Positions 38,101 to 52,000 of a stretch of 64,000 nucleotides of DNA are shown in pieces. Under the pieces are notes generated by a model. It saw nothing but the letters and a program-made list of their open reading frames with translations, did no database searches and was not told where the DNA came from. Every line of letters starts with the position of its first letter. Within the stretch, counting starts at the first letter, position 1. Source of the DNA: Cavia porcellus (lineage: Eukaryota > Chordata > Mammalia > Rodentia > Caviidae); NCBI RefSeq assembly GCF_034190915.1, contig NW_026947545.1, positions 434,001-498,000 of the forward strand, written 5' to 3'. The position numbers and the translations under genes are program-made.

Positions 38101-38902
38101 CATGGGGAGGTCAGGGAACATGCTCTGGCAATGTAGGATAGGTTTCTGAAAAACATCGCGGGGTGGTGCGCATTGTATGGGTGTGTGTTACATTACATTC
38201 ACTAGTAGGAGTGAGAAAAACATCACGGTGTGGTGTGCATTGTATGGGTGTGTGTTACATTACATTCACTAGTAGGAGTGAGAAAAACTTCACGGGGTGG
38301 TGCGCATTGTATGGGTGTGTGTTACATTACATTCACGAGTAGGAGTGAGAAAAACATCACGGGGTGGTGCGCATTGTATGGGTGGGTGTTACATTACATT
38401 CACTAGTAGGAGTGAGAAAAACATCACGGGGTGGTGCGCATTGTATGGCTGTGTGTTACATTACATTCACTAGTAGGCGTGAGAAAAACAGCACGGGGTG
38501 GTGCGCATTGTATGGGTGTGTGTTACATTACATTCACTAGTAGGAGTGTGAAAAACATGACAGGGTGGTGCGCATTGTATGGGTGTGTGTTACATTACAT
38601 TCACTAGTAGGAGTGAGAAAAACATCACGGGGTGGTGCGCATTGTATGGGTGTGTGTTACATTACATTCACTAGTAGGAGTGAGAAAAACATCACGGGGT
38701 GGTGCGCATTGTATGGGTGTGTGTTACATTACATTCACTAGTAGGAGTGAGAAAAACATCACGGGGTGGTGCGCATTGTATGGGTGTGTGTTACATTACA
38801 TTCACTAGTAGGAGTGAGAAAAACTTCACGGGGTGGTGCGCATTGTATGGGTGTGTGTTACATTACATTCACTAGTAGGAGTGAGAAAAACATCACGGGG
38901 TG
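35127..38902. repeat. Super-repeat copy 1 (3,776 bp)
   Basis: It starts at an alpha B cassette. B starts are 35127, 35471, 35681, 36160, 36370, 36781, 37125, 37469, 37746 and 38023. The A counts are 3, 1, 5, 1, 4, 3, 3, 2, 2, 11. All ten B starts recur at a constant offset of 6,882 bases in the block that begins at 42009. Distinctive marks include GCGCTTTGTATGGGTGTTTG (near 35408), GAACAAACAGTGG in B2, TGTATGTGTGAGTG, ATGGAAGATGCAG and CAGTAGCAGGAG. Confidence 0.92.
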
Positions 38903-41900
38903 GTGTGAATCGGAGGGTCAGAATTAGGATAGGCAGTGAGTGGCAACGTAGGATGGAGAAAAGCACCGCGGGGTGATCAGCATGTTGAGGTCAGCGAACA
39001 TGCAGTGGCAATGTAGGATAGGTTTCTGAAAAACATCGCGGGGTGGTGCGCATTGTATGGGTGTGTGTTACATTACATTCACTACTAGGAGTGAGAAAAA
39101 CATCACGCGGTGGTGCGCATTGTATGGGTGTGTGTTACATTACATTCACTAGTAGGAGTGAGAAAAACATCACCGGGTGCGGCGCTTTGTATGGGTGTTT
39201 GTTACTTTACATTCACTACTAGGAGTGAGAAAAACATCACGGGGTGGTGTGAATCGGAGGGTCTGAATTAGGATAGGCAGTGAGTGGCAATGTAGGATGG
39301 AGAAAAGCACCGCGGGGTGGTCAGCATGGGGAGGTCCGGGAACATGCAGTGGCAATGTAGGATAGGTTTCTGAAAAACATCGCGGGGTGGTGCGCATTGT
39401 ATGGGTGTGTGTTACATTACATTCACTAGTAGGAGTGAGAAAAACATCCCGGGGTGGTGTGAATCGGAGGATCTGAATTAGGATAGGCAGTGAGTGGCAA
39501 TGTAGGATGGAGAAAAGCACTGCGGGGTGGTCAGCATGCGGAGGTCAGGGAACATGAAGTGGCAATGTAGGATAGGTTTCTGGAAAATCATCGCGGGGTG
39601 GTGCACATTGTATGGGTGTGTGTTACATTACATTCACTATTAGGAGTGAGAAAAACATCACGGGGTGGTGCGCATTGTATGGGTGTGTGTTACATTACAT
39701 TCACTAGTAGGAGTGAGAAAAATGTCACGGGGTAGTGCGCATTTTATGGGTGTGTGTTACATTACATTCACTAATAGGAGTGAGAAAAACATCACGGGGT
39801 GGTGCGCATTGTATGGGTGTGTGTTACATTACATTCACTAGTAGGAGTGAGAAAAATATCACGGGGTGGTGCGCATTGTATGGGTGTGTGTTACATAACA
39901 TTCACTAGTAGGAGTGAGAAAAGCATCACGGGGTGGTGTGAATCGGAGGGTCTGAATTAGGATAGGCAGTGAGTGGCAATGTAGGATGGAGAAAAGCACT
40001 GCGGGGTGGTCAGCATGGGGAGGTCAGGGAACAAACAGTGGCAATGTAGGATAGGTTTCTGAAAAACATCGCGGGGTGGTGCGCATTGTATGTGTGAGTG
40101 TTACATTACATTCACTAGTAAGAGTGAGAAAAACATCACGGGGTGGTGTGAATCGGAGGGTCTGAAATAGGATAGGCAGTGAGTGGAAATGTAGGATGGA
40201 GAAAAGCACCGCGGGCTGGTCAGCATGGGGAGGTCAGGGAACATGCAGTGGCAATGTAGGATAGGTTTCTGAAATACATTGCGGGGTGGTGCGCATTGTA
40301 TGGGTGTGTGTTACATTACATTCACTAGTAGGAGTGAGAAAAACATCACGGGGTGGTGCGCATTGTATGTGTGTGTGTTACATTACATTCACTAGTAGGA
40401 GTGAGAAAAACATCACGGGGTGGTGTTAATCGGCTGGTCTGAATTAGCATAGGCAGTGAGTGGCAATGTAGGATGGAATAAAGCACCGCGGGGTGGTCAG
40501 CATGGTGAGGTCAGGGAACATGCAGTGGAAATGTTGGATAGGTTTCTGAAAAACATCGCGGGGTGGTGCCCATTGTATGGGTGTGTGTTACATTACATTC
40601 ACTAGTAGGAGTGAGTAAAACATCACGGGTTGGTGCGCATTGTATGGGTGTGTGTTACATTACATTCACTAGTACGAGTGAGAAAAACATCACGGGGTGG
40701 TGCGCATTGCATGGGTGTGTGTTACAGTACATTCACTAGTAGGAGTGAGAAAAACATCACGGGGTGGTGTGAATCGGAGGGTCTGAATTTGGATAGGCAG
40801 TGAGTGGCAATGTAGGATGGAGAAAAGCATCGCGGGGTGGTCAGCATGTGGCGATCATGGAACATGCAGTGGCAATGTAGGATAGGTTTCTGAAAAACAT
40901 CGCGGGGTGGTGCGCATTGTATGTGTGTGTGTTACATTACATTCACTAGTAGGAGTGAGAAAAACATCACGGTGTGGTGTGCATTGTATGGGTGTGTGTT
41001 ACATTACATTCACTAGTAGGAGTGAGAAAAACATCACGGGGTGGTGCGCATTGTATGGGTGTGTGTTACATTACATTCACTAGTAGGAGTGAGAAAAACA
41101 TCACGGGGTGGTGTGAATCGGAGGGTCAGAATTAGGATAGGCAGTGAGTGGCAACGTAGGATGGAGAAAAGCACCGCGGGGTGATCAGCATGTTGAGGTC
41201 AGCGAACATGCAGTGGCAATGTAGGATAGGTTTCTGAAAAACATCGCGGGGTGGTGCGCATTGTATGTGTGTGTGTTACATTACATTCACTAGTAGGAGT
41301 GAGAAAAACATCACGGGGTGGTGTTAATCGGCTGGTCTGAATTAGCATAGGCAGTGAGTGGCAATGTAGGATGGAATAAAGCACCGCGGGGTGGTCAGCA
41401 TGGTGAGGTCAGGGAACATGCAGTGGAAATGTTGGATAGGTTTCTGAAAAACATCGCGGGGTGGTGCCCATTGTATGGGTGTGTGTTACATTACATTCAC
41501 TAGTAGGAGTGAGTAAAACATCACGGGTTGGTGCGCATTGTATGGGTGTGTGTTACATTACATTCACTAGTACGAGTGAGAAAAACATCACGGGGTGGTG
41601 CGCATTGCATGGGTGTGTGTTACAGTACATTCACTAGTAGGAGTGAGAAAAACATCACGGGGTGGTGTGAATCGGAGGGTCTGAATTTGGATAGGCAGTG
41701 AGTGGCAATGTAGGATGGAGAAAAGCATCGCGGGGTGGTCAGCATGTGGCGATCATGGAACATGCAGTGGCAATGTAGGATAGGTTTCTGAAAAACATCG
41801 CGGGGTGGTGCGCATTGTATGTGTGTGTGTTACATTACATTCACTAGTAGGAGTGAGAAAAACATCACGGTGTGGTGTGCATTGTATGGGTGTGTGTTAC

Positions 41901-42008
41901 ATTACATTCACTAGTAGGAGTGAGAAAAACATCACGGGGTGGTGCGCATTGTATGGGTGTGTGTTACATTACATTCACTAGTAGGAGTGAGAAAAACATC
42001 ACGGGGTG
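38903..42008. repeat. Super-repeat copy 2, shortened and rearranged (3,106 bp)
   Basis: It starts at an alpha cassette. B starts are 38903, 39247, 39457, 39936, 40146, 40423, 40767, 41111, 41321 and 41665, with A counts 3, 1, 5, 1, 2, 3, 3, 1, 3, 3. The first five cassettes match copy 1 at an offset of 3,776. After 40,360 the order departs: an 898-bp segment is present twice in tandem, and an extra alpha cassette lies at 41111. The 4,3,3,2,2,11 tail of copy 1 is missing. Confidence 0.9.
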
Positions 42009-42218
42009 GTGTGAATCGGAGGGTCAGAATTAGGATAGGCAGTGAGTGGCAACGTAGGATGGAGAAAAGCACCGCGGGGTGATCAGCATGTTGAGGTCAG
42101 CGAACATGCAGTGGCAATGTAGGATAGGTTTCTGAAAAACATCGCGGGGTGGTGCGCATTGTATGGGTGTGTGTTACATTACATTCACTACTAGGAGTGA
42201 GAAAAACATCACGCGGTG
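40423..42218. repeat. Tandem 898-bp duplication (3 cassettes, 7 A units)
   Basis: B starts at 40423, 40767 and 41111 recur at 41321, 41665 and 42009, each exactly 898 bases on (3x143+7x67). Shared rare marks are ATCGGCTGGTCTGAATTAGC, GGATGGAATAAAGC, GCAGTGGAAATGTTGG, TGCATGGGTGTGTGTTACAG, GCATGTGGCGATCATGG and GTGTATGTGTGTG forms. I saw no differences between the copies over the cassette portion I compared, suggesting a recent event. A third copy of the first cassette lies at 50322. Confidence 0.92.
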
Positions 42219-45200
42219 GTGCGCATTGTATGGGTGTGTGTTACATTACATTCACTAGTAGGAGTGAGAAAAACATCATCGGGTGCTGCGCTTTGTATGG
42301 GTGTTTGTTACTTTACATTCACTACTAGGAGTGAGAAAAACATCACGGGGTGGTGAGAATCGGAGGGTCTGAATTAGGATAGGCAGTGAGTGGCAATGTA
42401 GGATGGAGAAAAGCACCGCGGGGTGGTCAGCATGGGGAGGTCCGGGAACATGCAGTGGCAATGTAGGATAGGTTTCTGAAAAACATCGCGGGGTGGTGCG
42501 CATTGTATGGGTGTGTGTTACATTACATTCACTAGTAGGAGTGAGAAAAACATCCCGAGGTGGTGTGAATCAGAGGATCTGAATTAGGATAGGCAGTGAG
42601 TGGCAATGTAGGATGGAGAAAAGCACTGCGGGGTGGTCAGCATGCGGAGGTCAGGGAACATGAAGTGGCAATGTAGGATAGGTTTCTGGAAAATCATCGC
42701 GGGGTGGTGCACATTGTATGGGTGTGTGTTACATTACATTCACTATTAGGAGTGAGAAAAACATCACGGGGTGGTGCGCATTGTATGGGTGTGTGTTACA
42801 TTACATTCACTAGTAGGAGTGAGAAAAATGTCACGGGGTAGTGCGCATTGTATGGGTGTGTGTTACATTACATTCACTAATAGGAGTGAGAAAAACATCA
42901 CGGGGTGGTGCGCATTGTATGGGTGTGTGTTACATTACATTCACTAGTAGGAGTGAGAAAAATATCTCGGGGTGGTGCGCATTGTATGGGTGTGTGTTAC
43001 ATAACATTCACTAGTAGGAGTGAGATAAGCATCACGGGGTGGTGTGAATCGGAGGGTCTGAATTAGGATAGGCAGTGAGTGGCAATGTAGGATGGAGAAA
43101 AGCACTGCGGGGTGGTCAGCATGGGGAGGTCAGGGAACAAACAGTGGCAATGTAGGATAGGTTTCTGAAAAACATCGCGGGGTGGTGCGCATTGTATGTG
43201 TGAGTGTTACATTACATTCACTAGTAAGAGTGAGAAAAACATCACGGGGTGGTGTGAATCGGAGGGTCTGAATTAGGATAGGCAGTGAGTGGAAATGTAG
43301 GATGGAGAAAAGCACCGCGGGCTGGTCAGCATGGGGAGGTCAGGGAACATGCAGTGGCAATGTAGGATAGGTTTCTGAAAAACATCGCGGGGTGGTGCGC
43401 ATTGTATGGGTGTGTGTTACATTACATTCACTAGTAGGAGTGAGAAAAACATCACGGGGTGGTGCCCATTGTATGGGTGTGTGTTACATTACATTCACTA
43501 GCAGGAGTGAGAAAAAAATCACGGGTTGGTGCGCATTGTATGGGTGTGTGTTACATTACATTCACTAGTACGAGTGAGAAAAACATCACGGGGTCGTGCA
43601 CATTGCATGGGTGTGTGTTACATTACATTCACTAGTAGGAGTGAGAAAAACATCACGGGGTGGTGTGAATCGGAGGGACTGAATTTGGATAGGCAGTGAG
43701 TGGCAATGTAGGATGGAGAAAAGCACCGCGGGGTGGTCAGCATGTGGAGATCATGGAACATGCAGTGGCAATGTAGGATAGGTTTCTGAAAAACATCGCG
43801 GGGTGGTGCGCATTGTATGTGTGTGTGTTACATTACATTCACTAGTAGGAGTGAGAAAAACATCACGGGATGGTGCGCATTGTATGGGTGTGTGTTACAT
43901 TACATTCACTAGTAGGAGTGAGAAAAACATCACGGGGTGGTGCGCATTGTATGGGTGTGTGTTACATTACATTCACTTGTAGGAGTGAGAAAAAAATCAC
44001 GGGGTGGTGTGAATCGGAGGGTCTGAATTAGGATAGGCAGTGAGTGGCAATGTAGGATGGAGAAAAGCACCACGGGGTGGTCAGCATGGGGAGATCATGG
44101 AAGATGCAGTGGCAATGTAGGATAGGTTTCTGAAAAACATCGCGGGGTGGTGCGCATTGTATGGGTGTGTGTTACATTACATTCACTAGTAGAAGTGAGA
44201 AAAACATCACGGGATGGTGCGCATTGTATGGGTGTGTGTTACATTACATTCACTAGTAGGAGTGAGAAAAACATCACGGGGTGGTGCGCATTGTATGGGT
44301 GTGTGTTACATTACATTCAGTAGCAGGAGTGAGAAAAACATCACGGGGTGGTGTGAATCGGAGGGTCTGAATTAGGATAGGCAGTGACTGGCAATGTAGG
44401 ATGGAGAAAAGCACCGCAGGGTGGTCAGCATGGGGAGGTCAGGGAACATGCAGTGGCAATGTAGGATAGGTTTCTGAAAAACATCGCGGGGTGGTGCGCA
44501 TTGTATGGGTGTGTGTTACATTACATTCACTAGTAGGAGTGAGAAAAACATCACGGGTTGGTGCGCATTGTATGGGTGTGTGTTACATTACATTCACTAG
44601 TAGGAGTGAGAAAAACATCACTGGGTGGTGTGAATCGGAGGGTCTGAATTAGAATAGGCAGTGAGTGGCAATGTAGGATGGAGTAAAGCACCGCGGGGTG
44701 GTGAGCATGGGGAGGTCAGGGAACATGCAGTGGCAATGTAGGACAGGTTTCTGAAAAACATCGCGGGGTGGTGCGCATTGTATGGGTGTGTGTTACATTA
44801 CATTCACTAGTAGGAGTGAGAAAAACATCACGGGGTGGTGCGCATTGTATGGGTGTGTGTTACATTACATTCACTAGTAGGAGTGAGAAAAACATCTCGG
44901 GGAGGTGTGAATCGGAGGGTCTGAATTAGGATAGGCAGTGAGTGGCAATGTAGGATTGAGAAAAGCACCGCGGGGTGGTCACCATGGGGAGGTCAGGGAA
45001 CATGCTCTGGCAATGTAGGATAGGTTTCTGAAAAACATCGCGGGGTGGTGCGCATTGTATGGGTGTGTGTTACATTACATTCACTAGTAGGAGTGAGAAA
45101 AACATCACGGGGTGGTGTGAATCGGAGGGTCTGAATTAGGATAGGCAGTGAGTGGCAATGTAGGATGGAAAAAAGCACCGCGGGGCGGTCACCATCGGGA

Positions 45201-45994
45201 GGGCAGGGAACTTGCAGTGGCAATGTAGGATAGGTTTCTGAAAAACATCGCGGGGTGGTGCGCATTGTATGGGTGTGTGTTACATTACATTCACTAGTAG
45301 GAGTGAGAAAAACATCACGGTGTGGTGTGCATTGTATGGGTGTGTGTTACATTACATTCACTAGTAGGAGTGAGAAAAACTTCACGGGTTGGTGCGCATT
45401 GTATGGGTGTGTGTTACATTACATTCACGAGTAGGAGTGAGAAAAACATCACGGGGTGGTGCGCATTGTATGGGTGGGTGTTACATTACATTCACTAGTA
45501 GGAGTGAGAAAAACATCACGGGGTGGTGCGCATTGTATGGGTGTGTGTTACATTACATTCACTAGTAGGCGTGAGAAAAACAGCACGGGGTGGTGCGCAT
45601 TGTATGGGTGTGTGTTACATTACATTCACTAGTAGGAGTGTGAAAAACATGACAGGGTGGTGCGCATTTTATGGGTGTGTGTTACATTACATTCACTAGT
45701 AGGAGTGAGAAAAACATCACGGGGTGGTGCGCATTGTATGGGTGTGTGTTACATTACATTCACTAGTAGGAGTGAGAAAAACATCACGGGGTGGTGCGCA
45801 TTGTATGGGTGTGTGTTACATTACATTCACTAGTAGGAGTGAGAAAAACATCACGGGGTGGTGCGCATTGTATGGGTGTGTGTTACATTACATTCACTAG
45901 TAGGAGTGAGAAAAACTTCACGGGGTGGTGCGCATTGTATGGGTGTGTGTTACATTACATTCACTAGTAGGAGTGAGAAAAACATCACGGGGTG
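42009..45994. repeat. Super-repeat copy 3 (3,986 bp)
   Basis: B starts are 42009, 42353, 42563, 43042, 43252, 43663, 44007, 44351, 44628, 44905 and 45115, with A counts 3, 1, 5, 1, 4, 3, 3, 2, 2, 1, 11. This is the copy-1 order with one additional 210-bp cassette (45115) inserted before the 11-unit A run. That shifts the offset to copy 1 from 6,882 to 7,092. The inserted cassette carries the ACCATCGGGAGGGCAGG marks also seen at 34783, so copy 3 may be the fuller form and copy 1 a deletion product. Confidence 0.92.
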
Positions 45995-48900
45995 GTGTGA
46001 ATCGGAGGGTCAGAATTAGGATAGGCAGTGAGTGGCAACGTAGGATGGAGAAAAGCACCGCGGGGTGATCAGCATGTTGAGGTCAGCGAACATGCAGTGG
46101 CAATGTAGGATAGGTTTCTGAAAAACATCGCGGGGTGGTGCGCATTGTATGGGTGTGTGTTACATTACATTCACTACTAGGAGTGAGAAAAACATCACGC
46201 GGTGGTGCGCATTGTATGGGTGTGTGTTACATTACATTCACTAGTAGGAGTGAGAAAAACATCACCGGGTGCTGCGCTTTGTATGGGTGTTTGTTACTTT
46301 ACATTCACTACTAGGAGTGAGAAAAACATCACGGGGTGGTGTGAATCGGAGGGTCTGAATTAGGATAGGCAGTGAGTGGCAATGTAGGATGGAGAAAAGA
46401 ACCGCGGGGTGGTCAGCATGGGGAGGTCCGGGAACATGCAGTGGCAATGTAGGATAGGTTTCTGAAAAACATCGCGGGGTGGTGCGCATTGTATGGGTGT
46501 GTGTTACATTACATTCACTAGTAGGAGTGAGAAAAACATCACGGGGTGGTGCCCATTGTATGGGTGTGTGTTACATTACATTCACTAGCAGGAGTGAGAA
46601 AAAAATCACGGGTTGGTGCGCATTGTATGGGTGTGTGTTACATTACATTCACTAGTACGAGTGAGAAAAACATCACGGGGTCGTGCACATTGCATGGGTG
46701 TGTGTTACATTACATTCACTAGTAGGAGTGAGAAAAACATCACGGGGTGGTGTGAATCGGAGGGACTGAATTTGGATAGGCAGTGAGTGGCAATGTAGGA
46801 TGGAGAAAAGCACCGCGGGGTGGTCAGCATGTGGAGATCATGGAACATGCAGTGGCAATGTAGGATAGGTTTCTGAAAAACATCGCGGGGTGGTGCGCAT
46901 TGTATGTGTGTGTGTTACATTACATTCACTAGTAGGAGTGAGAAAAACATCACGGGATGGTGCGCATTGTATGGGTGTGTGTTACATTACATTCACTAGT
47001 AGGAGTGAGAAAAACATCACGGGGTGGTGCGCATTGTATGGGTGTGTGTTACATTACATTCACTTGTAGGAGTGAGAAAAAAATCACGGGGTGGTGTGAA
47101 TCGGAGGGTCTGAATTAGGATAGGCAGTGAGTGGCAATGTAGGATGGAGAAAAGCACCACGGGGTGGTCAGCATGGGGAGATCATGGAAGATGCAGTGGC
47201 AATGTAGGATAGGTTTCTGAAAAACATCGCGGGGTGGTGCGCATTGTATGGGTGTGTGTTACATTACATTCACTAGTAGAAGTGAGAAAAACATCACGGG
47301 ATGGTGCGCATTGTATGGGTGTGTGTTACATTACATTCACTAGTAGGAGTGAGAAAAACATCACGGGGTGGTGCGCATTGTATGGGTGTGTGTTACATTA
47401 CATTCAGTAGCAGGAGTGAGAAAAACATCACGGGGTGGTGTGAATCGGAGGGTCTGAATTAGGATAGGCAGTGACTGGCAATGTAGGATGGAGAAAAGCA
47501 CCGCAGGGTGGTCAGCATGGGGAGGTCAGGGAACATGCAGTGGCAATGTAGGATAGGTTTCTGAAAAACATCGCGGGGTGGTGCGCATTGTATGGGTGTG
47601 TGTTACATTACATTCACTAGTAGGAGTGAGAAAAACATCACGGGTTGGTGCGCATTGTATGGGTGTGTGTTACATTACATTCACTAGTAGGAGTGAGAAA
47701 AACATCACTGGGTGGTGTGAATCGGAGGGTCTGAATTAGAATAGGCAGTGAGTGGCAATGTAGGATGGAGTAAAGCACCGCGGGGTGGTGAGCATGGGGA
47801 GGTCAGGGAACATGCAGTGGCAATGTAGGACAGGTTTCTGAAAAACATCGCGGGGTGGTGCGCATTGTATGGGTGTGTGTTACATTACATTCACTAGTAG
47901 GAGTGAGAAAAACATCACGGGGTGGTGCGCATTGTATGGGTGTGTGTTACATTACATTCACTAGTAGGAGTGAGAAAAACATCTCGGGGAGGTGTGAATC
48001 GGAGGGTCTGAATTAGGATAGGCAGTGAGTGGCAATGTAGGATTGAGAAAAGCACCGCGGGGTGGTCACCATGGGAGGTCAGGGAACATGCTCTGGCAAT
48101 GTAGGATAGGTTTCTGAAAACATCGCGGGGTGGTGCGCATTGTATGGGTGTGTGTTACATTACATTCACTAGTAGGAGTGAGAAAAACATCACGGGGTGG
48201 TGTGAATCGGAGGGTCTGAATTAGGATAGGCAGTGAGTGGCAATGTAGGATGGAAAAAAGCACCGCGGGGCGGTCACCATCGGGAGGGCAGGGAACTTGC
48301 AGTGGCAATGTAGGATAGGTTTCTGAAAACATCGCGGGGTGGTGCGCATTGTATGGGTGTGTGTTACATTACATTCACTAGTAGGAGTGAGAAAAACATC
48401 ACGGTGTGGTGTGCATTGTATGGGTGTGTGTTACATTACATTCACTAGTAGGAGTGAGAAAAACTTCACGGGTTGGTGCGCATTGTATGGGTGTGTGTTA
48501 CATTACATTCACGAGTAGGAGTGAGAAAAACATCACGGGGTGGTGCGCATTGTATGGGTGGGTGTTACATTACATTCACTAGTAGGAGTGAGAAAAACAT
48601 CACGGGGTGGTGCGCATTGTATGGGTGTGTGTTACATTACATTCACTAGTAGGCGTGAGAAAAACAGCACGGGGTGGTGCGCATTGTATGGGTGTGTGTT
48701 ACATTACATTCACTAGTAGGAGTGTGAAAAACATGACAGGGTGGTGCGCATTTTATGGGTGTGTGTTACATTACATTCACTAGTAGGAGTGAGAAAAACA
48801 TCACGGGGTGGTGCGCATTGTATGGGTGTGTGTTACATTACATTCACTAGTAGGAGTGAGAAAAACATCACGGGGTGGTGCGCATTGTATGGGTGTGTGT

Positions 48901-49078
48901 TACATTACATTCACTAGTAGGAGTGAGAAAAACATCACGGGGTGGTGCGCATTGTATGGGTGTGTGTTACATTACATTCACTAGTAGGAGTGAGAAAAAC
49001 TTCACGGGGTGGTGCGCATTGTATGGGTGTGTGTTACATTACATTCACTAGTAGGAGTGAGAAAAACATCACGGGGTG
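45995..49078. repeat. Super-repeat copy 4 (3,084 bp)
   Basis: B starts are 45995, 46339, 46750, 47094, 47438, 47715, 47992 and 48200, with A counts 3, 4, 3, 3, 2, 2, 1, 11. It matches about 43,360-46,440 at an offset of 3,087 bases, which equals 8x143+29x67. The 1,5,1 portion is absent: the cassette at 46339 joins directly to the GTGCCCATTG A unit. Three one-base losses in G or A homopolymers near 48074, 48118 and 48327 reduce the offset to 3,084 downstream. Confidence 0.92.
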
Positions 49079-52000
49079 GTGTGAATCGGAGGGTCAGAAT
49101 TAGGATAGGCAGTGAGTGGCAACGTAGGATGGAGAAAAGCACCGCGGGGTGATCAGCATGTTGAGGTCAGCGAACATGCAGTGGCAATGTAGGATAGGTT
49201 TCTGAAAAACATCGCGGGGTGGTGCGCATTGTATGGGTGTGTGTTACATTACATTCACTACTAGGAGTGAGAAAAACATCACGCGGTGGTGCGCATTGTA
49301 TGGGTGTGTGTTACATTACATTCACTAGTAGGAGTGAGAAAAACATCACCGGGTGCTGCGCTTTGTATGGGTGTTTGTTACTTTACATTCACTACTAGGA
49401 GTGAGAAAAACATCACGGGGTGGTGTGAATCGGAGGGTCTGAATTAGGATAGGCAGTGAGTGGCAATGTAGGATGGAGAAAAGCACCGCGGGGTGGTCAG
49501 CATGGGGAGGTCCGGGAACATGCAGTGGCAATGTAGGATAGGTTTCTGAAAAACATCGCGGGGTGGTGCGCATTGTATGGGTGTGTGTTACATTACATTC
49601 ACTAGTAGGAGTGAGAAAAACATCCCGGGGTGGTGTGAATCGGAGGATCTGAATTAGGATAGGCAGTGAGTGGCAATGTAGGATGGAGAAAAGCACTGCG
49701 GGGTGGTCAGCATGCGGAGGTCAGGGAACATGAAGTGGCAATGTAGGATAGGTTTCTGGAAAATCATCGCGGGGTGGTGCACATTGTATGGGTGTGTGTT
49801 ACATTACATTCACTATTAGGAGTGAGAAAAACATCACGGGGTGGTGCGCATTGTATGGGTGTGTGTTACATTACATTCACTAGTAGGAGTGAGAAAAATG
49901 TCACGGGGTAGTGCGCATTTTATGGGTGTGTGTTACATTACATTCACTAATAGGAGTGAGAAAAACATCACGGGGTGGTGCGCATTGTATGGGTGTGTGT
50001 TACATTACATTCACTAGTAGGAGTGAGAAAAATATCACGGGGTGGTGCGCATTGTATGGGTGTGTGTTACATAACATTCACTAGTAGGAGTGAGAAAAGC
50101 ATCACGGGGTGGTGTGAATCGGAGGGTCTGAATTAGGATAGGCAGTGAGTGGCAATGTAGGATGGAGAAAAGCACTGCGGGGTGGTCAGCATGGGGAGGT
50201 CAGGGAACAAACAGTGGCAATGTAGGATAGGTTTCTGAAAAACATCGCGGGGTGGTGCGCATTGTATGTGTGTGTGTTACATTACATTCACTAGTAGGAG
50301 TGAGAAAAACATCACGGGGTGGTGTTAATCGGCTGGTCTGAATTAGCATAGGCAGTGAGTGGCAATGTAGGATGGAATAAAGCACCGCGGGGTGGTCAGC
50401 ATGGTGAGGTCAGGGAACATGCAGTGGAAATGTTGGATAGGTTTCTGAAAAACATCGCGGGGTGGTGCCCATTGTATGGGTGTGTGTTACATTACATTCA
50501 CTAGTAGGAGTGAGTAAAACATCACGGGTTGGTGCGCATTGTATGGGTGTGTGTTACATTACATTCACTAGTACGAGTGAGAAAAACATCACGGGGTGGT
50601 GCGCATTGCATGGGTGTGTGTTACAGTACATTCACTAGTAGGAGTGAGAAAAACATCACGGGGTGGTGTGAATCCGAGGGTCTGAATTTGGATAGGCAGT
50701 GAGTGGCAATGTAGGATGGAGAAAAGCATCGCGGGGTGGTCAGCATGTGGCGATCATGGAACATGCAGTGGCAATGTAGGATAGGTTTCTGAAAAACATC
50801 GCGGGGTGGTGCGCATTGTATGTGTGTGTGTTACATTACATTCACTAGTAGGAGTGAGAAAAACGTCACGGGATGGTGCGCATTGTATGGGTGTGTGTTA
50901 CATTACATTCACTAGTAGGAGAGAGAAAAACATCACGGGGTGGTGCGCATTGTATGGGTGTGTGTTACATTACATTCACTTGTAGGAGTGAGAAAAAAAT
51001 CACGGGGTGGTGTGAATCGGAGGGTCTGAATTAGGATAGGCAGTGAGTGGCAATGTAGGATGGAGAAAAGCACCGCAGGGTGGTCAGCATGGGGAGATCA
51101 TGGAAGATGCAGTGGCAATGTAGGATAGGTTTCTGAAAAACATCGTGGGGTGGTGCGCATTATATGGGTGTGTGTTACATTACATTCACTAGTAGAAGTG
51201 AGAAAAACATCACGGGATGGTGCGCATTGTATGGGTGTGTGTTACATTACATTCACTAGTAGGAGTGAGAAAAACATCACGGGGTGGTGCGCATTGTATG
51301 GGTGTGTGTTACATTACATTCAGTAGCAGGAGTGAGAAAAACATCACGGGGTGGTGTGAATCGGAGGGTCTGAATTAGGATAGGCAGTGACTGGCAATGT
51401 AGGATGGAGAAAAGCACCGCAGGGTGGTCAGCATGGGGAGGTCAGGGAACATGCAGTGGCAATGTAGGATAGGTTTCTGAAAAACATCGCGGGGTGGTGC
51501 GCATTGTATGGGTGTGTGTTACATTACATTCACTAGTAGGAGTGAGAAAAACATCACGGGTTGGTGCGCATTGTATGGGTGTGTGTTACATTACATTCAC
51601 TAGTAGGAGTGAGAAAAACATCACTGGGTGGTGTAAATCGGAGGGTCTGAATTAGAATAGGCAGTGAGTGGCAATGTAGGATGGAGTAAAGCACCGCGGG
51701 GTGGTGAGCATGGGGAGGTCAGGGAACATGCAGTGGCAATGTAGGACAGGTTTCTGAAAAACATCGCGGGGTGGTGCGCATTGTATGGGTGTGTGTTACA
51801 TTACATTCACTAGTAGGAGTGAGAAAAACATCACGGGGTGGTGCGCATTGTATGGGTGTGTGTTACATTACATTCACTAGTAGGAGTGAGAAAAACATCA
51901 CGGGGTGGTGCGCATTGTATGGGTGTGTGTTACATTACATACACTAGTAGGAGTGAGAAAAACATCACGGGGTGGTGCGCATTGTATGGGTGTGTGTTAC

